In this document: positions 9,896 to 18,729 of the stretch, piece by piece
Numbering within the stretch: position 1 is the stretch's first letter
Layout: each line of letters begins with the position of its first letter
From: Cristatella mucedo
Taxonomy: Eukaryota > Bryozoa > Phylactolaemata > Cristatellidae
Length of the DNA: 64,000 nt
Assembly (NCBI GenBank): GCA_009760855.2
Contig: WPIO01000191.1
Span: 32,501-96,500 of the forward strand
Reading direction: 5' to 3'
Notes under the pieces: generated by a model
What the model saw: the letters and a program-made list of their open reading frames with translations, nothing else
Told to the model about the DNA's origin: nothing
Database searches by the model: none
Program-made: the position numbers and the translations under genes

Positions 9896-11338
9896 AGCGG
9901 GAGTTGAGCCGTCGCGGAGCGGCGCGGCGCGGCGCGGCGCGGCGCCGAGGTCACGGGGCCGAGGTCACGGGGCGGAGGAGGATCCCAAGCGAGCAAGCAA
10001 ACAACGCGCTCACTTTGTGAGCAGAATGAGATGAGAATGATGCACTTGCGTCTGCTCACGTCCCCGCCGTCGCCTTGCGAGCTGCTCGCGAGTTTGCGGT
10101 CGTCCGTGCCTTCGAGCTGCGTTTCGCTGGCGTAGCGCTTGCGAGTAGCGCTCGTGAGCTACTCGCGAAACGCTCGGGGGGGACGACAGCGATCGGCGGA
10201 GACGGAGCGTCGGTCGGCGGCGGGGGGGGGGGGCGGCGGCGGCCGAGGCATTGTCGGCGGCCATTTCTAGGATCGGATTAGGGCTGCTACTTTTAGAATT
10301 CACCAGGGACGGCTTTCCTAGAATGGAGTCGGCTTAGGTGACGTCGGTCCGACAACCCGAGAAGATTACGAAGCTGATGACGAAGGCGCGCGAAGGAACG
10401 CGTGGATCGCGTGCATCGCGCGTCCCTGGCAAGCGGAGCTCCGAGGCGCGGCGGCCACGCGTCGGCCGCACCCGCCGCGTGGCCGCCGCGCCTTCAGTCC
10501 AGCGCCCTCTATCCGCACCTATGAAATATGGCGATGAGCGTTGCCGTTCGCGAAGTCTGCACGCGGCAGCCAACGCCGGCTCGCGACCTGCAGAATGCTC
10601 GGGCCAACGGTGGCGATGAGGGCGAAGCATGTTTGCTGGCGGCATTTGTGGCGGTTAAGTCGCCGACATGCTGTGGATGCTGCTATTGCCCGCCCGCCTG
10701 CTCAGCAAAGTGGCGGAGGCGACAATGACGGCAATGGCAGGGCGGAATTGCTACGTGAAATTACTCAAAGGCACAAAGTCACCAGGCTCGTGCGAAGGCG
10801 CTTTTTCGCGTTCCGCTCGACGGAGCGCCGAGCGCAGGAGGTCGCGGCAGTTGCGTTGGAGAGGACGAGCGGCGTACGTTCGACGACGGCCGCGATGGGT
10901 GGCACTGCGAGGCACCCGACGGCGCCGAGCGAGGCGACAGCGGCCTCGCTTCGGGAGCGAACTCGGAACGCACTGCGGAGAGCTCTCGGCGATTTCGGCC
11001 GCGCATGCGCACTTTGGCTCTCCGGCGGGGTCGACAGTCGACCGGGCTTCTCCGAACGCGGCGCGGGAGTGCGGGTGCTTGTCATCTGAGCGCGCGAGAC
11101 TCCACGGCGACGACTGCGCGCCGGTCGACGACGCGCAGCACAGCAGACTGCACGTGAGCGTGCGCGCGGACGGCGATCTCGCGGACCGCCGCAGCGTTCG
11201 GAAACGCTTGGCGGTAGAGAGCGGGCGATTTCTTACCCAGCATCCGGAAGCATTAGCTGCAGGTGAGAAACGGGATGTCGCCTCGCCGAAGCGAACGAAC
11301 GCGGTTTGTCGCGCGGCGCGCCTGCATCCGCTCTCTTC
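9896..11338 (+). repeat. Duplication unit D1, 3' part (upstream region of the intact gene)
   Basis: After the LINE insertions the unit resumes. Part of it (10300-10620) matches 32390-32700 in unit D2, sharing GACGTCGGTCCGACAA and GCTGATGACGAAGGC. The segment just before the promoter (11160-11340) matches 44500-44650, 53700-53900 (reverse) and 58100-58250. A short GGCGC tandem lies at 9920-9945 followed by two CGAGGTCACGGGG copies. Several long reading frames exist in this GC-rich DNA, but none is conserved in frame between the copies. Confidence 0.65.
10119..10173. other. Nested inverted repeat
   Basis: Inner arms 10141-10149 and 10158-10166 (GCGAGTAGC) pair perfectly around an 8-nt loop. 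Outer arms GCGTTTC (10119-10125) and GAAACGC (10167-10173) also pair, with the left arm separated by 15 bases. It lies in the upstream region of the intact gene. Confidence 0.6.
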
Positions 11339-11346
11339 CACGTGAC
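11339..11346 (+). promoter_or_regulatory. Conserved CACGTGAC E-box of the family promoter
   Basis: CACGTGAC lies 43 bases before the TATA box. The block CACGTGACTGGTCATCCGGG is kept, with changes, at 44653-44670 (TACGTGAC) and on the minus strand near 53740-53755. A weaker form (TCAACGTGTA) is near 58227. bHLH-zip proteins of the USF/MYC/TFE type bind CACGTG; use here is inferred. Confidence 0.55.
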
Positions 11347-11387
11347 TGGTCATCCGGGAGCCAGCTGCTCTAGGAACTGAGCGTGGC

Positions 11388-11394
11388 TATAAAA
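11388..11394 (+). promoter_or_regulatory. TATA box of the intact family gene
   Basis: TATAAAA lies about 180 bases before the start codon, which predicts transcription starting near 11420. The same TATAAAA in the same context is at 58257-58263. In the copies at 44698 and on the minus strand near 53700 it is changed (TGTAGAA and TGTAAAA). Confidence 0.65.
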
Positions 11395-11570
11395 CCGCGC
11401 AGAGCGGACCTCGGCGAGGCACGGCGAGGCGTCGAAAAGCGGCGGCAGTGGACGCAGCCGAAGTGGTGCAGCTGTGAACGATCTACAGTCGCAGCCTCTC
11501 GTCATTTCTCGAGATTACTTGCGGTCACTCGGATTCCGGGCTCGGTCTGCGTGCACAACTCGTTGTCGCC

Positions 11571-12490
11571 ATGCAAATCGCCGCACTTCTGCAGCTTCTC
11601 GAACAGCTCGTGGTGCTGACGACGGAAGCCAAACTGACGGTGGTGAGTGCGCAACTCGACGAGAATATGCAAGAACCGGCGAGAGCGGCGCGAACCTGCG
11701 ACGGGCAGCGGCACGTCTGCGGCGCTAGATAAGACGCTCCTTACTTTTGCAGATTCGGAAAGCAGCTAGTGACGTTTCTCACTCACTTACGCCGCTTCAG
11801 CAGCTGGCCAGCCACTTCCCACACAGTTCAGCTTCACTTAGTTGCTCGGAAGCTCAACTTCGGGTATGTATCGACGCGGCGGGGTTACCGCAGAAGCCAG
11901 CGAAAGAAAGAGTGCATTTCGGCGACGTCGAAACTACTGCTGCCGCTGCTGCCGCCGCCGCCTCTTCCGCTGCCTCTACTCTACTGCTGCTGCCGCCGCA
12001 GCCGCTGCCGCCGTCATCGCCGCCGCGCGCGAAATGTCCGGCTGCGTCCCGCGTCATCGCTGGTTGCCTTGCGTTGGTGAAAGAGCGAGCTCGACATCCG
12101 GCTGCGCCGCTACGCTCGTTGCAGCGCCGCTCCGCCGGCGCCGCTCACGCCTGCCTGCGGCACGAGATCGACAAATTGGCGTCCGTCGAGCGATTCTGGA
12201 GTGCGGCGCTGACGTACGAACATATTCTGGAAGCGGACAGCGACGTGGCGAGGAAATTCGCCTCCGTGAAGGCCGCCATAAGCCGCACAATAGCCCGATA
12301 TAACAGCGATGTTAGCCGCTCGGTCGGACCGCAAGTCTCTCTGGGACGGGACATCTTGGACGAGGCGGCGTACACGTATTCGCCTGCCTACCTGCACGCC
12401 TATCGGTACTCGCTGGCCAAGCTGACGCGGGACTTGGTTGAATCGCAGTACGAAACCCTCGTGAGACTCGAGAAAGCTTCCAGTCACTGA
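11571..12490 (+). CDS. Intact member of an unrecognised gene family (2 exons)
   Basis: The proposed coding sequence joins 11571-11642 and 11753-12490, giving 269 residues. Exon 1 starts at an ATG preceded by GTCGCC and encodes a Leu-rich, heptad-like segment (LLQLLEQLVVL). The GTGAGT donor at 11643 and a TTTTGCAG acceptor ending at 11752 keep the frame. Exon 2 has a Ser/Leu-rich part, an Ala run (about eight residues), a Pro/Leu/Arg-rich linker, then, from Cys near 12152, a conserved domain with RFWSA, ILDEA, AYRYSLAKLTRD and ESQYE. I know no family with these motifs; a small helical bundle is inferred from composition. No clear signal peptide or membrane segment is seen. The last 330 bases align without gaps to the copy ending at 59364. 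A second acceptor (TTCAGCAG, ending 11798) is also in frame, so the exact start of exon 2 is uncertain. Confidence 0.6.
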
Positions 12491-12786
12491 GACGGAGTCG
12501 TCCGCCGTCGCACATCCGGCGCTGTAGCAGGCTGCGAAGACGGCTGCAGCCGAGACTACCTCACGCGCCCCTGATCCCGGAACGACACACTGACTCTTTA
12601 TTTATTTCGTAGCGTATTTGAGGCCTCCAGACAAGGTACCACGACGTCGTGACTAATCTATGTGGCTCTTCCACCGCGTGGCTCGACCGATCGTACAGCC
12701 GGCCAGCCAGCGGCTGCTCGAGCTGTGGCGAAGCAGGTCACGTCGCCTCCCGATCGCCAATCTCTCTTTGCAAATAACCGAGCGAG

Positions 12787-12789
<3 letters not shown>
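12491..12789 (+). other. 3' untranslated region of the intact family gene
   Basis: The sequence after the stop matches the 3' flanks of the copies at 59365-59560 and, on the minus strand, 51950-52140. All share a CTTTATTTA/CTTTGTTTA block followed by TAGC. No exact AATAAA was found in this copy. Confidence 0.45.

Positions 12790-12823
<34 letters not shown>
12790..12823 (+). repeat. (CT)n microsatellite
   Basis: About 17 CT units lie in the 3' flank of the intact gene. Confidence 0.95.
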
Positions 12824-12825
<2 letters not shown>

Positions 12826-12929
12826 GCTCTGGACGCCGCCTTAGTTCCGAGCTGCCGTGCTGGCCGCGGCGGACTGCCTAGTTGCAGACACGCCCCCTGC
12901 CTTCATAGTTAAAAGCCGACGGCGCCGCC

Positions 12930-13165
12930 CCTTGGGTGGCTCAGTCCGATGCGGTTGGCTGGCTGCGGCGAGGTTGAAGTTCAGCAATCCGCTGTGGGCG
13001 CTTTCGTCTATAAGCGAGTTATATTCCGCTCCTCGGCTATTATTGCTTGCCGGGGTGGGACGTTAAACACGATCGGTGTGAATCCCCACGGTCGCATGGA
13101 GGTCTACACGTATTAATGTGCTCAGGCGACCCTGTTCAATGCTCGATAATAAACATTATTATTAT
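12930..13165 (+). repeat. Dispersed repeat, copy 1
   Basis: GGTTGGCTGGCTGCGGC, AGCAATCCGCTG and GGACGTTAAAC recur in order at 45340-45560. Both copies lie downstream of a family gene copy and end near AATAATA-type sequence, so this is either a short retroelement or part of the duplication unit. No A/B boxes were recognised. Confidence 0.5.
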
Positions 13166-13295
13166 ACTAATGCAGTTGTAGAGCGCCACCGGACAACTAG
13201 ATGTCTTCGCAGATACTTTACATACGCAGTATAAGAAGCCATTTGGTTAAAGATGACAAGCGCAGTATCAACATGTAACGCATGGCTATACAAAA

Positions 13296-13463
13296 ATACT
13301 AGCTGATTTGACAGCCCCTGTTTGCATAGCCGCAAAAGAGCCTTAAAGGTTATCTCCGCCGTTAGAAGTGGCAGCAAAACATGGCCTACCACGAGATTCG
13401 AACCCGCGATCTCTGAACCAAGGTGGCAAAACCTAATCGCCTCACCTAGTGGGCCATCGCGGG
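13296..13463 (-). mobile_element. tRNA-derived SINE
   Basis: Minus-strand copy with a B box (GGGTTCGAATCTCG in its own orientation), an A-box region near the 13463 end and the conserved body ending TCAGCT near 13300. It is more diverged than the copy at 15891. Confidence 0.7.
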
Positions 13464-13569
13464 GTGCGTAGAAGCAAAAAACAAAAGGAATTACGTGGAC
13501 CCAATAAATACCGAGACAATCAGGCATATTACAGCCATATTAAGCCACTGAACAACCGCGAGTGTCTGA

Positions 13570-14040
13570 CTGCGAAAGCCGGTAGAAAAGCTCGCAGTGA
13601 GCTATGAAAGTCGAGACGGGATGTCAAAAATGCACGGACCAATTTTGATTAAGTATACTGTCTAAGCAATAACTAATTTAGCAATGTGATGTACTTGAAA
13701 GGAGGAAGATTTGGCTGTGGAGCTGATTTGGTCATTTAGCAACAGGTCACTTTAGAACTGGACATCTAAATTGATAACAGTAATAACAACAATGCATTTG
13801 AATATCCCCCAAAGAGACCTGAATCTCTTTCTACGCACTTTAATACAGAAAACTTGACCGAATCATTATGACGTACATTCAACTTTTCATCAAGCATAAC
13901 ATTGTTTGAAGGACATGCACAGGGTCAATATGTTGATAGGGCTAGTAGCAGCAGGTACAGTGTCAGCAAGCATAAGCTCGTAATAAGAGAAAACTCGACG
14001 TGCTTAATGGCCGGAAGCTATAAATCGCAGATGCATAATT
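13570..14040 (-). mobile_element. L2-like LINE fragments (composite junction)
   Basis: The complement of the post-RT region (13590-13770) ends at GGTCACTTTAGAACTGGACA. It is followed directly by an AATAA-type tail and 3' UTR of a second minus-strand element, and then by the 5' part of the plus-strand LINE. The same order recurs at 41690-42430, 59930-60730 and, inverted, 61850-62620. Confidence 0.65.
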
Positions 14041-15707
14041 CAAAATTGCAGATGTCGACGATCAACCATCTCCTCAACCGCTCCCAGATTAGCTCCTTAC
14101 CTGATGACCTTGTGATGATCTAGCCGATCGCTTCTCTCGATTCTTTGTGCAGAAGATAGACAAGATCAGGGAGTCCATCCCTGAAATGACAACATTCCCC
14201 CTAGAATGCTGTTCCTCGATTCCTGGCTGCACCTCAATCTCTAAATTTAAGCAGGTCACTAGTGATCTCGTCCTGAAGTTCATATCTCAATCAAAGACAA
14301 CAAGTCCTCTGGACCCTATTCCCACTGTCCTGCTATTACGTTGCACTGATCTGCTGCTGCCATTCATAACTAACATAATTAATATGTCATTAGCCTCAGG
14401 TTCTGTCCCAGCACCTGTCAAAAAAGCTGTAGTCAGGTCACTTCTCAAGCAAGCGACACTAGACCAAGAGAACTTGAGCAACTACTGCCCAGTCTCCCTT
14501 CCACCATTCCTATCAAGGACATTGTAACGGGTCGTGGCGGACCAGCTGAACTTATTTATGGAAACGTCAAACCTTGCTGGTAAGTTCCAGTCTGGCTTTA
14601 GAGCTAATCACTCGACAGAATCAATATTGCTTAGGGTGTACAACAAACCTACTTGAGAATGCAGACATAGGTAGAGTGTCTCTACTTGTTTTGCTCGATC
14701 TTTCGGCCGCTTTTGATACTATCGATCACAAAGTTCTTCTTGAGCGCCTCTCATCTCGCCTGGGCACCACTGGCACTGCTCTGCAATGGTTCAGGTTCAA
14801 TCTCAGTGGGAGACTCCAGAGTATTGATGTGAATGGACAAAGATCATCCGAGGTACCTTTGAAATATGGGGTACCTCAGGGCTCCGTGCTAGGTCCGGTT
14901 CTTTTCACGGTTTAGACCCTCCCTCTTGCTGATGTGATTGCCAAGCACCATCTAGGCTTTCACTTCTATGTGGATGACACTCAGTTGTACCTTTGCTTTG
15001 ATCTCTCCCAGCCTTCGAGCGCCTCGAATTCTCTCACCTCACTTGCTGTGTATATTGATGACATATACACATGGATGGCAGCAAATTTTCAAAAACTAAA
15101 CGATGATAAAACTAACTCACTAGTTATGGGCAAACCCAGTGTGATTCAGAAATTGAAAAGGCTGACGCTCAAAATTGGCTCTGCCAGCATATTACCTGTT
15201 GAATCAGCTCGAAATCCAGGTGTCATGTTCCAAAGTGAGGTCCCGTTAGACGACCACATCAGCTCCACAATAAGGTGTGCCTACTTTTAGCTACATAACA
15301 TTGCTACAATTCGGGCTTGTTTAGATAAGGATACCACGTCTAAGTTGGCCCATGTATTTGTGACATCCCGTCTTGACTTCTGTAACTCACTGCTTGCTGG
15401 CCTAACGGCATGTGCAATAGGGTGATTATAACTGGTTAAAAACTTTGCAGCTAGGCTTGTCTGTCGTGAGCTTCGTAGTTTCCACATCACACCACTTCTC
15501 ACCGACCTGCACTGGCTACCTCTCAAGCAACAGATCGAGTCCAAGGTTTTGTCGCTCACTTTTAGGTCACTTTATTCTTTTGCTCCAGCCTATCTCTCAG
15601 ATCTTCTCACCCACCAGGCCAAGCATCGTTCCACCCACTTTTCGGAATCCAGCAGTTTACTAATACCTCGTACAAAGCTCAAATCCTTTGGATATCGTGC
15701 ATTTAGT

Positions 15708-15795
15708 TCGTATAATAATAATAATAAGAATAATTCACTTGATAAAGCGCCCTCAGAGAACTTAATCTCTCTCTAGGCGCTTTACATTTGCTGTA
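15708..15795 (-). mobile_element. Short L2-like tail inserted in a LINE
   Basis: ATAATAATAATAAGAATAAT followed by the complement of the stem-loop module interrupts the RT C-terminal frame between AFSSY and the continuation SQILELTPDL-like sequence. Only about 85 bases inserted. Confidence 0.6.
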
Positions 15796-15890
15796 AAGTA
15801 TCTCCCAAATCCTGGAACTCACTCCCGACTTGCGTCAGAACATCCCCAGACTTGACCACATTTAAAAAGAACTTATAAAACACCTATTTG

Positions 15891-16070
15891 GTGAGCCGTG
15901 ATGGCACACTAGGTAAGGCGGTTGCTTTTACGACCTTGGTCCCGAGGTCGTGGGTTTGATTCCTGCGGTGTGCGATCCTTTATCGCCACTGCAAGTGGTG
16001 GTGATAGCTGTAAAGGCTCTTCTGTCGCTATACAAAAAGAGGCTGTTTAATCAGCTAGGATTCTTTTTAG
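15891..16070 (+). mobile_element. tRNA-derived SINE, well preserved
   Basis: It begins GAGCCGTGATGGCACACTAG (A-box region), has GTGGGTTTGATTCC (B box), then GATCCTTTATCGCC and ends near ATCAGCTAGGA. It sits within the 3' end of the 14041-16325 LINE. RNA polymerase III internal promoters of this form are typical of tRNA-derived SINEs. Confidence 0.8.
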
Positions 16071-16307
16071 GATTTAGGACAGCATTTAGTGGTTCCCTTT
16101 AATCCATCCTTCGTGTGCTTCTGGGTGCGGATACTGTGCATGCTACCATTAACCACACTTGCTTGCTGACCCTGTACATGTCACCCCTAACCATGTAATT
16201 AATGTTATTTATCAAGCATAGTATTAGCATTCAATCACGTTTCCATTTGCAGCAAATGTAAACCGCTTAGAAAGAAATTGAGTTCTCCGAGGGCCCTTCA
16301 TCAAATG

Positions 16308-16339
<32 letters not shown>

Positions 16340-16343
<4 letters not shown>

Positions 16344-16890
16344 CCTGGTTTCATGTATAGATGACATCTGCTCATGGATGGCAGCAAATTTAGTTGAATT
16401 AAATGATGATAAAACTAACTTAGTAGTAATGAGCAAACCAAGTGTGATTCAGAAATTGAAAGGCTAAAGCTCAAAATCGGCTGTGCCAGCAGATTTTCAG
16501 ATGAGTCTGCACGAAATCTAGGTGTCGTGTTCCGAAGTGACTTTTAATTGGACGACCGCATGAACTCCGCAATCAAGTGTGCCTACTTATAGCTATACAA
16601 CATTGCTAAAATTCGGGCTTGTGTAGATAAGGATACTAAATCTAAGTTGGTCCATGCATTTGTGACATTCCGTCCTGACTTCTTTAACTCACTGCTCGCT
16701 GGCCTACTGGCATGTGCGATCAGGCGATTGCAGCTGGTGCAAAACTCTGCAGCTAGGCTTGCCTGTCGTGAGCGTAGCAGCAGCCACATCACACAACTTC
16801 TTGCCGACCTGCACTGGCTAGCAGTCAAGCAACGAATTGACTTCAAAGTTTTGTCGCTCGCTTTTATGTCCCTTCATTCTGTGGCTCCAG
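16340..16890 (+). mobile_element. L2-like LINE fragment
   Basis: RT remnants run from DDICSWMAANLVELNDDKTN (about 16360) through VHAFVTFRPDFF and IRRLQLVQNSAARLACRERS to FMSLHSVAPA near 16890, with stops and frameshifts. The sequence then switches to an unrelated minus-strand repeat. Confidence 0.75.
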
Positions 16891-18240
16891 CAGCGAAAAA
16901 GCTCCAGCCGCTAATGGCCGTTAAGCGGAGGAACGCGAATGCTGACACATTGTCAATACTGGACCCGAGGGCACGAGGGGGCTAAAACTAGTGCAGCAGA
17001 TCAGCTAGGTATGAAGGAGTCAAGCAGCGATGGACCCTGTGGGTCTGCGTAGGAATTTTCCTCTATATCCGTCGATCAACTGTCCATCATCCAAGCTCTG
17101 TCAGCAAAGGAGATACACGGTCGAACCTCTGGGATTCGTAAAATTGCCTTACAGCCATATTCATCAGTATTTGCAGTGGCCTAGGGGATTTTTTTGGTGG
17201 CACAATCAAAAGGGAATTCCAATGATCTAGCCGAGACAGAACCGAGGAACTAGTTCCCACTCACTAGGTTCGACGATGCAATTTAAGGGTTTGGCTGGTC
17301 TGACGCAGCATTTTACAGTGTCTGTGATATTAACGACAACTGAAAGCAGGCCGACGTTTACTATTGCGCTGAAGTGGTCGCCTAGCGAAAGGTCTCTTTG
17401 CTACAGGACTCCCAGATTTCGGGCCAATGCAAGAGACGACAGTCTCACCGAGCCGGATTTTGAGCGAAAGTTTCAAAATTTCTTAATCTAACTGGGCGTG
17501 CCCATAACTAGTTAGTCGGCGTAATTTTCATTCGACTTGACCACAGTTTGCTGCCATCCAGGTGCGGATGTCAGCAACGCGATCGGCATGCGGGTCGAGA
17601 GAGTTTAGCATACTGGAACGCTCGGAGGAGCAGCGCTGCTCAAAGCAGCGAAGGCGCACAGCTGGGCATTGTCTGCGAAAGAGTGGCCGAGCTCAGATTG
17701 GGCTGGGCAATCGCAGCGCCACGACGGAGAATAGAAATTGAGATATGAAGCGCACCGTGTGCAAGAGCCCCTGAGATACTCCCCCCACACAGACTCGAGC
17801 GATTCCTCGGACGATTGCAGGTGCACACATCAATGCTTAGCACTCGATCCTCGCGCGAGGAGCCAAGTGTGCTCGGTGGTTCGATGGGAGTTTGCGTGCG
17901 TGCATGCTCCCTCGCGCGTGCATTTAGTGCCTATGCTTCCAAAGCCTGGAATTCACTGATGCCGTCACGACGTCCCTGGTCTTGATATCTTCAATGAAGC
18001 TTCTTACAAACCACCTGTTCCTCTGGTGCCTCCTTCTGTGTGTGTGTGTGTGTGTGTGTGTGTCTGTGTGTGTGTGTGTGTGTGCGTTTGTGTGTGCATG
18101 TGCGCGCGCGCGCGCGCGCGTGTGCGTGTGTGTGTGTGAGTGTGTGCGCGAATAGAGGGTAGGCAGCATGGTAGAGAAATTTCTCGCGACACTGGCGATC
18201 TTGACCGTGCTCGCAGCCATCTGCTCAATGATGGGATGCG
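16890..18240 (-). mobile_element. Second retroelement-like repeat, copy 1
   Basis: This 1.3-kb sequence matches 33600-35070 in the same orientation; shared blocks include TTAAGCGGAGGAA, GGGAATT(C/A)CAAT, TGGTCTGA and CGGACGATTGCAG. A part of copy 2 (33340-33600) matches 49850-50400 inverted. Part resembles the complement of the post-YADD LINE region. A TG/GC microsatellite interrupts it at 18025-18145. Confidence 0.55.
18025..18145 (+). repeat. (TG)n/(CG)n microsatellite
   Basis: Mostly TG dinucleotides with a 20-bp GC alternation near 18100-18120. Alternating purine-pyrimidine DNA of this kind can adopt Z-form; this is general knowledge, not shown here. 18240-18730 after it contains nothing I recognise. 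Confidence 0.9.
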
Positions 18241-18729
18241 AAGCAGCTAGCTGCCTCTTCCGAACGTCCGCCAGCTCACCAAGTCTACTGTTTTATAGAA
18301 CCAACGCAGCCTCGTGTGGACGCAAAAAGGCTATTCGGCATTAACGGTAAGAAGAGCTCTTGGTTTTAATTCGATGTGAAAGCCCAGTTTGACGTTTACT
18401 AGTGATAAGTAGTCGATTTTCACTAAAGCCTGAAAGCTGCAAACTCTCATTAAACTTGAATTGCCGATGCAATTAATTATTCGCAGGGTTCCGGCTGAAG
18501 GCGGCATTAAGCAGGCAATTTCTCATTCGGTTTCGCGCGACAGCCGATGGGCGGGCTCTGAGGCTGTCAGCTACAGGCTGGCTGGGCTTTGGGCCGTCTG
18601 CCCAGCTCAAACTACGGCATAGTCTATTTTTAGATTACACACCTGGGGCTGAGGCCGCGTGGCTGGTAGATCGAATTACCCCAATCCACCGCTAGAAACT
18701 CAAATTAGGCTAACGACGACCGGACGTAA

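Larger units (their letters stand above)
14041..16325 (+). mobile_element. Longest L2/CR1-like LINE remnant (reverse transcriptase)
   Basis: Most of the RT is readable across three main frames. 14147-14527 holds the linker (DPIPTVLLLRCTDLLLP, SLLKQATLDQENLSNYCPVS). 14574-14915 holds LLVLLDLSAAFDTIDHKVLL and KYGVPQGSVLGPVLF. 14934-15290 holds FYVDDTQLYL (the catalytic YxDD with Val), WMAANFQKLNDDKTN and the residues after it. The C-terminal region continues to about 15700 and from 15800 to 15890. The 3' UTR and TTATTA tail follow near 16325. It carries an inserted tail fragment (15708-15795) and a SINE (15891-16070). Stops and frameshifts show it is inactive. The 5' endonuclease region is absent. 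Confidence 0.88.

Noticed and set aside
10541-11353. Overlapping 180-225 residue frames upstream of the intact gene
   Set aside because: They overlap on both strands in GC-rich DNA, and no frame stays open in the matching regions at 44.3-44.7, 53.7-54.1 and 58.0-58.25 kb.
12152-12490. Family domain as a translin-type or other known helical protein
   Set aside because: Length and helical look are loosely similar, but none of the motifs I would expect is present.
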